A DNA stretch of 36,283 bases, from assembly GCA_003157015.1 (NCBI GenBank), contig PMIJ01000206.1, forward strand, positions 1 to 36,283. The letters run 5' to 3'. The position numbers and the translations under genes were made by a program. Every line of letters begins with the position of its first letter. Position 1 is the first letter of the stretch. Shown piece by piece: positions 1 through 9,018 of this stretch. Under the pieces are notes generated by a model. That model worked only from the letters and a program-made list of their open reading frames with translations. It was not told the origin of the DNA and did no database searches. This stretch comes from Bacteroidales bacterium. GTDB taxonomy: Bacteria; Bacteroidota; Bacteroidia; Bacteroidales; VadinHA17.

Positions 1-3000
1 TTACAGGCGGTTGCGGAGTAATAACCACAACAGGGAGCATAACAGTCAATCCTAATAATACAGTCAGTCTCACCTCAGCAGCAGGCACCAATGCACAGAC
101 AGTTTGTATCAATACGACAATAGCGAATATCACTTACTCTACAACAGGAGCGACAGGAGCAACCTTTGCGGGTCTTCCGACAGGAGTAACAGGTGCAAGG
201 GCGGGGAATGTGGTGACAATCAGTGGTTCGCCGAGTGTATCAGCAGGCAGTCCGTACAGCTATACGGTAACGCTGACAGGAGGTTGCGGAATAGCAACGG
301 TGACCGGAACAATTACGGTTAATCCTGATGCAATCATTACATTAACATCAGGAGTAGGCACTAATAATCAGACACTTGCAATTAATAAGCCTATTTCAAA
401 TATCACCTATTCAGTTATGGGGGGCGGAACAGGGGCAGTAGTAATAGGTTTACCAATAGGAGTAATTGGTAATTATAATGCAGGAGTATTCACTATCAGT
501 GGATCACCATCAGTATCAGGTACATTTAATTATGCAATAACAACCACAGGCACCTGTAACAAAACAGCCACAGGTACTATTACGGTCTTAAACGAAGTAA
601 TCAATCCATTAATTGTCACCAATGTCAATGACGACGGCATCGGAAGTTTAAGATATGCAATGAATTATGCTAATTCAACTGTTGGTACTGACATTATCAC
701 ATTCAGTATTCCCGGCTACGGGCCGTTTACCATTCAGCCGCAAACTGCCTTACCAACAATAACTGATCCTGTGATAATCGACGGCTATTCTCAACCAGGT
801 GCTTCTGCTACAAGTCCGATATTACTCATTGAGATTGACGGAACTAATGCAGGTACGGGATCAAATGGCCTGACTATAAGAAGTGGCAGTTGTACTGTAA
901 AAGGACTTGTAATTAATCGGTTCGCGGGAGACGGAATTCAAATCACCAATTCCGGTGGCAATATAATTCTTGGAAATTATATAGGGGTCGATGTTATGGG
1001 AGAATCACCTGAAGGAAATTCAGGCAATGGAATAGAAATAATTAATGGATCTTCCAACAACAAGATTGGAGGTGTCAACTTTGGTGATGGAAATCTTATA
1101 TCCGGTAATAAAGGTGCAGGCATTTCAATTCTTAGCAATGGCGCCACTGGAAATCTGATCACTTCAAACTCAATTTACTCAAATGGTGGTCTTGGCATTG
1201 ATCTGGGTGGTAACGGAGTGACTTCTAATGATACAGGAGACGCTGATACCGGACCAAACAACCTCCAGAACTACCCGGTTCTGAGCTCAGTCATTTCCAG
1301 CACCGGATCTGTTACAATTAACGGAACTTTAAACAGCGGAACATCAAAAGCCTATAATCTTCAGTTCTTCGCCAGTAAACTGGCTGATGGCAGCGGTTAC
1401 GGAGAAGGGCAGAATTATCTGGGTTCAAATACTGTTACAACTGATGGCTCTGGAAATGCATCATTTAATGCGACGTTTTCAATAACAAGTTCATCAGGAA
1501 CTGTAATTACCGTGACTGCAACTGATCCTCTTGGGAACACTTCAGAGTTTTCAAAAGCACTCGGTGGGTTCCAGGATCAGAAACTTGGATCAAGTACGCT
1601 TCGTTATACACTCAATGCAGATGGGGTACCCAATATTACAGATGGCAGCGACCTGAATGCTGTTCGTGCTGCATTCGCAACATGGGCAGCAATTCCTACG
1701 GCTGCTATCACTTTTACCGATGGAGGTACAACTTCAGCAAAATATGCCAATGCAAATGACGGAGTCAACCTTGTTTCTTTCGAGGATGACCAGTTCCCGT
1801 TTAGCTATGGGGTACTTGCTGTCGCAGCTAAAACTTTGAAGATAGATCCGACAACGCAGGTAGCTCAGATAATAGATGCTGATATTGTCGTTAATCCTGA
1901 GTTTGTTAATAGTATCAATTATAGCCTTGGAATATTAGATAATGCCAAAAATATGGGATATTTTGATATTCAAAGTGTTCTCACACACGAGATCGGACAT
2001 GTTCTTGGATTGTTGCACAGTGGTGTGGTTGGTGCAACAATGTTCTATACCATGGGTTCAGGGACAAAAGTCAGAACTCTCGAACAGGATGATATATCAT
2101 GGGCAAGCTATGGCTATCCAAGTACCTCATATAACACTACCTATGGTTCGATATCCGGCAACATTACCTATGGCTATGGAGGGCAACCGGTAGCTGGGGC
2201 GATTGTATATGCGATCAGTACGTCCAGACAGGATTCTGTTCATGCTTATAGCGATGCACAGGGTAATTATCTGGTTCCGGGATTGATCCCCGGATCATAT
2301 TATATTTATATTGAACCACTTGATGGAAATGTAAACGGCTATAACCTGAGACCCGGGAATATAAGTCCATATATATATGCAAACACAATTTATACAGATT
2401 ATCCGGGTGAATTCTATAGTGGTACCAGTGAGTCATCTACTGAAACAACTGATACTAAATCACCGGTGAGCGTTTCTGCCGGGAAAACAACTCAAGGTAT
2501 AAACCTTATTACCAATAAGGACCTTACCCCTCCGTTTGTTGTAAAAGCCAGGGCTACTGATGTTTCAGGTAGTTTGATTAATATTTTATCAAACTTCAGT
2601 ATCAGGTTCTCGGAGCCAGTTGATGAGACAACTCTTTCAACCGGAACATGCTATTTATCAGATGGCACCAAAACTTATGGAGGAAGTTATACCGTCCTTG
2701 GAGACAGTGTTAATGTAGTCATGTTTGATCCTGATTCCGTTTTAAAATATAGCACTGTTTATACTCTTCATGTTACAGGAGGAGTTAAGGACCTGAAAGG
2801 GAATCTTTTGCAACCCGAATTCACGCAGAGCTTCACAACCATTTCTAAAGACAATACTCCACCTCAGGTAAATGAAGTGATACCTGCCAATGGAGCTACT
2901 AATGTATTTATAACAGATAATATTAAGATTTTCTTTTCAGAACCCATGAATAAAACATCAGTGGAGAAAGGCTTCACTCTTACTGATGCTGGTGTATTAA

Positions 3001-5408
3001 AAACGGTAAGCGGTACGTTTAACTGGGATACTCAAAATATGTCGGTTATATTCACTCCTTTAGGAAGCCTGAGGGAGGGGACAACTTACACTATAAGACT
3101 ACCTAATAGTATTTCCGATCTCTCGGGGAATAAAATGGTAAGCAGCAGTTCAGTCTCATTCACAACCGTACCACAGGCAGCTCCGACAATCAGTTATTTT
3201 GGCCCGGTCTATGGCAGCACGGGAGTACCTGTAACAACACCTGTCGTGGTTGATTTCTCAGAACCGATAAATACCTACCTCATTAATTCAAGCACATTTG
3301 AAGTATTTATGGGCACAACACCGGTTCAGGGAACCTTCGAGTTTTTAAATGAAAATTCTCGGGTGGTTTTCAGGCCAAGCTCAAATCTGAATTTCAGCCA
3401 GACCTATACGGTTATCTTAACTGCGGGGATAATGGATGTATCACAGCCGAGTCTGTCGCTCAAAAACGCTCCGATAACAAATACATTTACGACTGCGCCA
3501 AATGCCACAGTGTCTGATATCCTCTATCTGGATCCTGCAAGCGGAGTTGCAGGTGCGGAAGTCACAATTGCAGGGAGTGGATTTGATCCAAATCCTGCAA
3601 ATAACACAATTACATTCAATGGTTTTAGTGCACCTGTAAAAACGGCTACTCTTACCACTCTGACGACTGAGGTGCCGCTGTCAGCCACTTCAGGACCGGT
3701 TCAGGTGAAAGTTAACGGGACAGCCTCAGACAATACGATGTATTTTTATATAATTCCGCAGTCTCTTGATCCTTGCAGCAACATAATTGCAAATACTTCC
3801 ACGGGCACAAAATCAACACATAGTACTGATGTAACGCCTGATGGTGCTTATGCTTACGTGACCAACCCCAATGAGGGTACAGTCACTGCTGTTGGCCTGA
3901 ACAGCCTTCAGACAACTTCTATCACAGTTGGCAGCACACCTATGAATATCGATATTAATCCTCTTGGAACCAGGGCCTATGTAACAAATTTCAATTCCCA
4001 CACTGTTTCTGTAATAGATCTGGTATCGACAAGTGGCACCTATAATAAGGTTATTGAAACCATTCCTGTGGGGATTGAACCGTATGGAATAGTATCAACT
4101 CCCGACGGTAATAGGGTGTATGTAGCAAATTATTATTCCGAGACTATGTCTGTTATCAATGTAGATCCCAGCAGCGGAGGATTTGATCATGTAGTTGCAA
4201 ATGTCACCACGGGGACAAAGTTAAATAATGCAACAATTACTCCCGATGGAGCAATGGTTCTGGTTACAGGCGATGATGGTCTGAAAATCATAGATTCTAA
4301 TCCAAAGGATAAGGATTACAACGGTATAATAGCCAATGTCAGTTCAGGGACAAAAACAAATGGGGTGGCAGTTATTCCTGATGCAGGGCTTGCTATGATA
4401 ACGACCGAAGAGGGCCACGTACTGGTAGTCAATTTGCATCCTGATAACGGAGACTATTCCGAAGCTGTTATAGCCAATGTAAGTACCGGCACCAAGGTCT
4501 CGGATGTTAAAGCCAGTGGTGATGCCATATTCGTTTATATGACTGATACCAATAATAATCAGCTCTTGGTATATCAGATTGGTGTCGGAGGATCCGGAAC
4601 TACAAACGGATCTGCCATATTAGGTTTGACATTGATTCCTCATAATAAGATTCCGGTAGGAAATGCTCCTAAGGGTATGGTTCTAAGTGCAAAGTCCGAT
4701 AAGCTATATGTAATTGATACAAAAGCTTCTACCGGTAATAGAGAAATCACTACTGTTGCAATCTGTTGTGGTCCGATCACTCCAGCAAAAACAATCGGGG
4801 ATTTAATTATTTCCATTCAGAATATGATTAATAATGGTAATATAACAAAATTGCGCGGATATGCGCTTATTGTTACACTAAATAGCGCATTAAGGAATAT
4901 TAACGCTAACAGGCCAAACCTTGCAATATTAGACTTAACAGCATTTAACGTTCTGGTTAATACTTACATTAAAAATAAACAGATCACTAGTGCACAAGGT
5001 AATGCATTGGTCATTTCAGCTACTGCACTTATTAATCAGCTTAAGGGCACTAAGTCAGCCCTGTCAGAGCCTTCTCTTGCCGATACTGCACAAGTAAATC
5101 AGGGTTTGATACCAGTATCCAGACTCGGGGTTATTTATCCAAACCCCTTCAGCCAAACTATCACAATTAATTACAATGTAGCTGAAAAAAATGAGGCCCC
5201 GACTAAAGTACAAATTATGATTTATGACATAAACGGCAAGTTAGTCGAATCGCTTGTTGATGAGATTATGCAATCAGGCTGTTATACAGCTTCGTGGAAT
5301 GGGACATATGGCGATGGAACCCATGCACCTTATGGTACCTATTTTGTACTCTTTAGAGCAGGCAACGTGGTAGAGGTAGGTAAAATTATGCTTATCAAAC
5401 CCCGGTAA
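1..5408 (+). CDS. Giant mosaic T9SS-secreted surface protein with matrixin-like metalloprotease domain (5' partial)
   Basis: The frame is open from the left edge (codons in phase with base 3), so the start and signal peptide lie outside the window. Domains in order, by nucleotide: Cys-containing repeats each ending in GTITVNP-like strands (3-590); parallel beta-helix introduced by a GSLRYAMNYAN motif (about 600-1220); Ig-like linker; matrixin-type zinc protease with HEIGHVLGLLH at 1986-2018 and a following Met-turn-like ATMFYTM; carboxypeptidase-regulatory-like domain (about 2146-2500); three SbsA-like Ig domains with FSEP[VMI][DN] motifs (2524-3490); an IPT/TIG domain (about 3505-3740); a YVTN-type beta-propeller (about 3765-4760); a FIMAH-like helical domain (about 4775-5065); and a T9SS type A sorting domain starting at YPNPF (about 5130-5405). 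The protein is therefore probably secreted by T9SS, anchored at the surface, and proteolytic. Substrate unknown. Confidence 0.9.
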   Translation, partial: TGGCGVITTTGSITVNPNNTVSLTSAAGTNAQTVCINTTIANITYSTTGATGATFAGLPTGVTGARAGNVVTISGSPSVSAGSPYSYTVTLTGGCGIATVTGTITVNPDAIITLTSGVGTNNQTLAINKPISNITYSVMGGGTGAVVIGLPIGVIGNYNAGVFTISGSPSVSGTFNYAITTTGTCNKTATGTITVLNEVINPLIVTNVNDDGIGSLRYAMNYANSTVGTDIITFSIPGYGPFTIQPQTALPTITDPVIIDGYSQPGASATSPILLIEIDGTNAGTGSNGLTIRSGSCTVKGLVINRFAGDGIQITNSGGNIILGNYIGVDVMGESPEGNSGNGIEIINGSSNNKIGGVNFGDGNLISGNKGAGISILSNGATGNLITSNSIYSNGGLGIDLGGNGVTSNDTGDADTGPNNLQNYPVLSSVISSTGSVTINGTLNSGTSKAYNLQFFASKLADGSGYGEGQNYLGSNTVTTDGSGNASFNATFSITSSSGTVITVTATDPLGNTSEFSKALGGFQDQKLGSSTLRYTLNADGVPNITDGSDLNAVRAAFATWAAIPTAAITFTDGGTTSAKYANANDGVNLVSFEDDQFPFSYGVLAVAAKTLKIDPTTQVAQIIDADIVVNPEFVNSINYSLGILDNAKNMGYFDIQSVLTHEIGHVLGLLHSGVVGATMFYTMGSGTKVRTLEQDDISWASYGYPSTSYNTTYGSISGNITYGYGGQPVAGAIVYAISTSRQDSVHAYSDAQGNYLVPGLIPGSYYIYIEPLDGNVNGYNLRPGNISPYIYANTIYTDYPGEFYSGTSESSTETTDTKSPVSVSAGKTTQGINLITNKDLTPPFVVKARATDVSGSLINILSNFSIRFSEPVDETTLSTGTCYLSDGTKTYGGSYTVLGDSVNVVMFDPDSVLKYSTVYTLHVTGGVKDLKGNLLQPEFTQSFTTISKDNTPPQVNEVIPANGATNVFITDNIKIFFSEPMNKTSVEKGFTLTDAGVLKTVSGTFNWDTQNMSVIFTPLGSLREGTTYTIRLPNSISDLSGNKMVSSSSVSFTTVPQAAPTISYFGPVYGSTGVPVTTPVVVDFSEPINTYLINSSTFEVFMGTTPVQGTFEFLNENSRVVFRPSSNLNFSQTYTVILTAGIMDVSQPSLSLKNAPITNTFTTAPNATVSDILYLDPASGVAGAEVTIAGSGFDPNPANNTITFNGFSAPVKTATLTTLTTEVPLSATSGPVQVKVNGTASDNTMYFYIIPQSLDPCSNIIANTSTGTKSTHSTDVTPDGAYAYVTNPNEGTVTAVGLNSLQTTSITVGSTPMNIDINPLGTRAYVTNFNSHTVSVIDLVSTSGTYNKVIETIPVGIEPYGIVSTPDGNRVYVANYYSETMSVINVDPSSGGFDHVVANVTTGTKLNNATITPDGAMVLVTGDDGLKIIDSNPKDKDYNGIIANVSSGTKTNGVAVIPDAGLAMITTEEGHVLVVNLHPDNGDYSEAVIANVSTGTKVSDVKASGDAIFVYMTDTNNNQLLVYQIGVGGSGTTNGSAILGLTLIPHNKIPVGNAPKGMVLSAKSDKLYVIDTKASTGNREITTVAICCGPITPAKTIGDLIISIQNMINNGNITKLRGYALIVTLNSALRNINANRPNLAILDLTAFNVLVNTYIKNKQITSAQGNALVISATALINQLKGTKSALSEPSLADTAQVNQGLIPVSRLGVIYPNPFSQTITINYNVAEKNEAPTKVQIMIYDINGKLVESLVDEIMQSGCYTASWNGTYGDGTHAPYGTYFVLFRAGNVVEVGKIMLIKPR

Positions 5409-5431
5409 AAAAACGTAAACTGATTAAAAAA

Positions 5432-5460
5432 GCGGAGGTATTTACTTCCGCTTTTTTTTT
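5432..5460 (+). terminator. Rho-independent terminator after the surface-protein gene
   Basis: A 9-bp stem, GCGGAGGTA paired with TACTTCCGC (one G-U pair) around a TT loop, occupies 5432-5451 and is followed by nine Ts (5452-5460). It lies 23 bases after the TAA stop at 5406-5408. The A run just before the stem (5426-5431) would also give a partial U tract on the minus strand, so it may also stop the converging TIR gene that ends at 5486. Confidence 0.88.
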
Positions 5461-5485
5461 GTTCAAAATTGGAAATTAACGAACA

Positions 5486-7090
5486 TTATTTGATTATTTC
5501 CTGAAGGTGCCTGATTGTAATTTCCTTTAAATGCCTTTTTGCATCATTAATCTTTACTGAATCCGTCTCTAAATCAATATAATTTTGCCAAAGATCTATG
5601 CTCCTGGTTATCTTTCCGGCAGCTTCGTATGCTTTTGCCAGGTACAGGTTTGTCTCAGCTTCCTGAGGCTTGATTTTATTTGAAAGTTCAAGATATTTCA
5701 GAGCTGAATCAGGTTGTTCCTGCATTAAATAGGCGTTGCCAAGATTTCTATACACAAGGTAAATATACTTCGAACCAGGATATTTCTCCCTGGCTATATT
5801 CAGGATTATTATTGCATCAATAGGCTGATTAATATTATTATATAATCTGCCAAGTGCACTGTATGCAGGAACTATTGTTGAATCTTTCTTAAGCGTTGAA
5901 TCTATCTTAATTGCTGTTTTGTACCATATAATTGCCTGGTGATAATCTTTCTTGTCGTCAAGGGCATAAGCCATATTATATGCTGCCCCGCTATTTTTGG
6001 GATCATATTCAATCGCCTTAATGGTTTGCATTACTGCATTTTTTAAATCACCCTGTTTATAACTTAATGCAGCCAGGGAGCTCCATGCATACGAGTATTT
6101 TGGATCACTTGAAAATGCAAGATCCAGCTCTGCTTTTGCAGGTTCAAACTCATTTTTATCAATATATACTTTTGCTTTTTTGACGTATGCTCTTGCAACT
6201 TCTCTTTTAGAGTTACCTGCACCTAAAAAGCTGAATGACCCCTTTCTGCCAAATGCCAGTACAACCATTAAAGCGATGAACAAAATTGAAAAGATGTACT
6301 TATAATTGTTTTTAATCCAATAACCACCCTGTTTTTGTAACCAGCCGGTGTCTTTTTTCTGAATTTTTCCATTAGTTTGAAATTGAAGACCCGGGGTTTT
6401 ATGACTTTCATCACCAAGAATAATGGCCCTGTTTTTTTGGTCCACGGATTCAATTAATGACCAGCTTTCTGAATGTGAGGTGTTCTGGATTCTTTTTAAG
6501 CTTCCTATAAGCTCATCAATTGCATTTGCTACTTTGTTGATCTGGTCGCGATAGTAAACTTTATTCAGATTATCGAGAGGGCGGTCTTCACTGGCTCTCA
6601 ATGGTCTGTTGACTCCTGCAGATCTATAAATAAAATCAATTCCGCGAAGCGCTCCTCCCAGCACCGATTCACACAATTTAATATCTGAAATATCCGGCTC
6701 ATGAATTCGGACAGGAAGTACACGGCTGGCCACATTCCCGTTTGGTAATGGTATCCTCAATCCAAACTGATCATTGGAGACTTGTTCAATAAATGCTTTA
6801 AACTCGTGTTCCCACGCAAAAGATTTGGGATCGCAATAGGTTCTTGAAATAACCGGAATAAAAACAAGGCATTTAAGTTTCTCTTTCAGGGAGGCATCAA
6901 CATCGTGTGTCTCTAAAAGTCCATCATGATGGTCAATGTCAAAATAGACACTGATCTCTTCTTTAAAAGTTGCCCCCAGTTCCCGCTTCAGATTGTCAAC
7001 AAATTCAGTCACCCAGCCATCATATTTATTGTCTTTCTGGCGGTAGCTGATAAAAATATCGTATATATAACCCGGAATAATGCCTGACAT
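5486..7090 (-). CDS. TIR-TM-TPR protein (TIR paralogue 1)
   Basis: 534 residues. An N-terminal TIR domain (about 8-165) begins with YDIFISYRQKDN-type box 1 and carries W93-E-H-E96, matching the WxxE position that holds the catalytic Glu in NADase TIR domains. One predicted TM segment spans about 264-281, followed by TPR repeats from about 295 to the end (for example residues in the A-Y-x-x-A-Y pattern around the DPKNSGAAYNMAYAL stretch). Unlike its relatives in the 16.9-29.6 kb array, it has no TolB/FlgO-like domain between TM and TPRs. The TIR part should be cytosolic and the TPRs periplasmic. It stands alone, separated from the array by about 10 kb. NADase activity is inferred only from the motif; a scaffold role is possible. 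Confidence 0.88.
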   Translation of the reverse strand: MSGIIPGYIYDIFISYRQKDNKYDGWVTEFVDNLKRELGATFKEEISVYFDIDHHDGLLETHDVDASLKEKLKCLVFIPVISRTYCDPKSFAWEHEFKAFIEQVSNDQFGLRIPLPNGNVASRVLPVRIHEPDISDIKLCESVLGGALRGIDFIYRSAGVNRPLRASEDRPLDNLNKVYYRDQINKVANAIDELIGSLKRIQNTSHSESWSLIESVDQKNRAIILGDESHKTPGLQFQTNGKIQKKDTGWLQKQGGYWIKNNYKYIFSILFIALMVVLAFGRKGSFSFLGAGNSKREVARAYVKKAKVYIDKNEFEPAKAELDLAFSSDPKYSYAWSSLAALSYKQGDLKNAVMQTIKAIEYDPKNSGAAYNMAYALDDKKDYHQAIIWYKTAIKIDSTLKKDSTIVPAYSALGRLYNNINQPIDAIIILNIAREKYPGSKYIYLVYRNLGNAYLMQEQPDSALKYLELSNKIKPQEAETNLYLAKAYEAAGKITRSIDLWQNYIDLETDSVKINDAKRHLKEITIRHLQEIIK

Positions 7091-7280
7091 CGCACTAAGG
7101 ATTTTTCAAAACGACCATGAGAGTTCTTAATACTTCTTAATCAAAATTAATCCATAGTTATATTAAAAGCAATTTAATTCCGATAGAAACTCTGAATTCA
7201 AATTAATTTGTTTAAATTTACTATTAACAACATAAAGGAAATCAGATAGTAGTCGTATTTCACCTCATATTTGATACAAT

Positions 7281-8357
7281 ATGAAAAAAAGGATTTTCTT
7301 TCAGGTAACTATTGTTGCTTTTCTTGTTTTGCCCTTAATCAACAAGAATGATTTTTTGCTGGCTCAGATTGCAATTTCAGATTCATCAAAAAAAAGTTTC
7401 AGGCTTTTTGAAGAGGATAAGATTATTGAGATATCTCTGCGTTTCGATCTCTCAACTTACTTTAGAACAAAACCAAAGAAAGATTATTTGAAAGCTGATA
7501 TAACATTCAACTTTAATAAAACAGATTCAATTATTCAAAGTGTCAGACTAAGGACTCGCGGTGTATTCCGCAACCGTTATTGCATGTTTGCTCCAATTGA
7601 ACTGAATTTTAAAAAAGCGAATTTTGGTTACACTGATCTGAACAAAATAACTAAGTTAAAACTTGTTCCTCAATGCAGCTCTGGTAAGGACAAAGAAGAT
7701 TACGTACTCAGAGAATACCTCGCATATAAGTTGTTTAACGTCCTCACCGATACAAGCTTCAGAGTGCGATTGCTGACTGTTAACTATTTTGACTCTGAAA
7801 AGAAAAAAAAACCTGTCAGACAATATGGGATTTTTATTGAACCGGTAGAAATGCTTGCTGCCAGGAGAAATTGTCTCCAGGTAAAATCAAAGACATTGAA
7901 TCAGAAAAATATCATTCCGAAGATTATGGACAGGCTTGCAATCTTCAATTATATGATAGGGAATTATGATTGGTCAGTACCAGGACAGCATAATGTCACG
8001 GTATTAAAATCGAATGGCTTTGACCCGTCTGGTCTTGGAATAGCCATTCCGCATGATTTTGACTGGACCGGACTGGTGAACCCGACATATGCAGTTCCTA
8101 CGGAAGAAGTGGGCACTGAAAATGTACGTCAACGTATTTTCCTTGGAGTATGCCGTGCCAGGGAAGTTTATCAGAAAGAACTTAATCTGTTTTTGGCAAA
8201 GAAAAATGAGTTTTACAGAGTGATCAATGAATTTCCTTATGTAAATAATCAGGCAAAAAAGGACATGACCGGCTACCTGGATGGGTTCTTTGATCAGTTG
8301 GAAGGGAAGAGAGATTTAATTCTTTACAATTTAATGAATAGTTGCAAAAATTTTTAA
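7281..8357 (+). CDS. CotH-like (atypical kinase fold) exported protein
   Basis: 358 residues with an N-terminal signal peptide (basic MKKR, hydrophobic core to about residue 28). The body resembles CotH-family proteins: a beta-rich start leading to SVRLRTRGVFRNR, a KLKLVPQC strand, the helix DYVLREYLAYKLFNVL, then IFIEPVEML and a late HDFDW motif with acidic residues where CotH kinases bind metal. CotH proteins are protein-kinase-like folds, in Bacillus acting on spore-coat proteins; bacterial relatives often sit beside DUF4956 membrane proteins. Here the next gene starts 19 bases downstream and is exactly that family, so the two probably form an operon. The substrate is unknown. I assign the family from pattern only and cannot verify every catalytic residue. 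Confidence 0.65.
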   Translation: MKKRIFFQVTIVAFLVLPLINKNDFLLAQIAISDSSKKSFRLFEEDKIIEISLRFDLSTYFRTKPKKDYLKADITFNFNKTDSIIQSVRLRTRGVFRNRYCMFAPIELNFKKANFGYTDLNKITKLKLVPQCSSGKDKEDYVLREYLAYKLFNVLTDTSFRVRLLTVNYFDSEKKKKPVRQYGIFIEPVEMLAARRNCLQVKSKTLNQKNIIPKIMDRLAIFNYMIGNYDWSVPGQHNVTVLKSNGFDPSGLGIAIPHDFDWTGLVNPTYAVPTEEVGTENVRQRIFLGVCRAREVYQKELNLFLAKKNEFYRVINEFPYVNNQAKKDMTGYLDGFFDQLEGKRDLILYNLMNSCKNF

Positions 8358-8376
8358 TCCTAAATCAATTAGTAAC

Positions 8377-8985
8377 ATGCATGATAATATACCTGATGGT
8401 TTTTTTAGTTTGACTAACCCGACTTTTGTGGGCATCATGTGGCGATTTGCAATCGACCTGTTTTTCCTTTTCATGCTTATCAGGGTTGTTTATTTCAGAT
8501 ATTCCAAGAAGCCGAATTTTTTATTTACCTTTTTCCTGATGGGCTTAGTGGCCTTTTTTATATGTTCTATGCTCGGGACAGTTGTTCTGGATATGACTTT
8601 TGCTTTTGGTTTATTTGCTGTACTGGCAATTCTCAGACTCCGAACAAGGAATATCAGTACCAAGGATATGGCATATACCTTTGCGACCTTTGGGATCTCA
8701 GTGATCAATTCTTTAAGGGTGCTTAGATTCCCTTTGTTAGGCATTTTGATCATTAACACCATAATACTTATTACAGCATACTTACTTGAAGAGTTTTTAG
8801 TTAAATACAAGTCTGAATGTCAATCAATTATTTATGATAAGCTGGATCTGCTTAAACCTGAAAAAAAGGAAAAGCTTTTAAAAGATATTTCAGAACGGAC
8901 TGGCAGAGAAATACTTAAGATCAAAATTAATAGAATCAATTTTAAAAAGAAAAGAGCATTTTTGGATATTTATTTTAAGGATTAG
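8377..8985 (+). CDS. DUF4956 family integral membrane protein
   Basis: 202 residues with about four hydrophobic segments (near 18-40, 47-66, 68-87 and 113-135), then a soluble cytosolic tail rich in Lys and Glu. The central motif AFGLFAVLAILRLRTRNIS followed by KDMAYTFATFG is typical of DUF4956. In other bacteria this family is found with CotH-like proteins and with VTC-type polyphosphate polymerase domains. Here only the CotH-like partner is present, immediately upstream. The gene converges on the SLOG-SLATT gene, with 33 bases between the stops. Function unknown; a membrane partner for the CotH-like protein is the simplest guess. Confidence 0.78.
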   Translation: MHDNIPDGFFSLTNPTFVGIMWRFAIDLFFLFMLIRVVYFRYSKKPNFLFTFFLMGLVAFFICSMLGTVVLDMTFAFGLFAVLAILRLRTRNISTKDMAYTFATFGISVINSLRVLRFPLLGILIINTIILITAYLLEEFLVKYKSECQSIIYDKLDLLKPEKKEKLLKDISERTGREILKIKINRINFKKKRAFLDIYFKD

Positions 8986-9018
8986 CCATGTGATGCATTT
9001 GTCTTCCCCAAAAGAATA

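Noticed and set aside
7091..7280. Divergent promoter pair between TIR paralogue 1 and the CotH-like gene
   Set aside because: AT-rich, but no box pair with correct spacing on either strand; a TATTTG near 7268 lacks the two-base gap.
8490..8810. Antisense frame inside the DUF4956 gene
   Set aside because: It mirrors the TM-coding codons of the real gene and has no start context or family resemblance.
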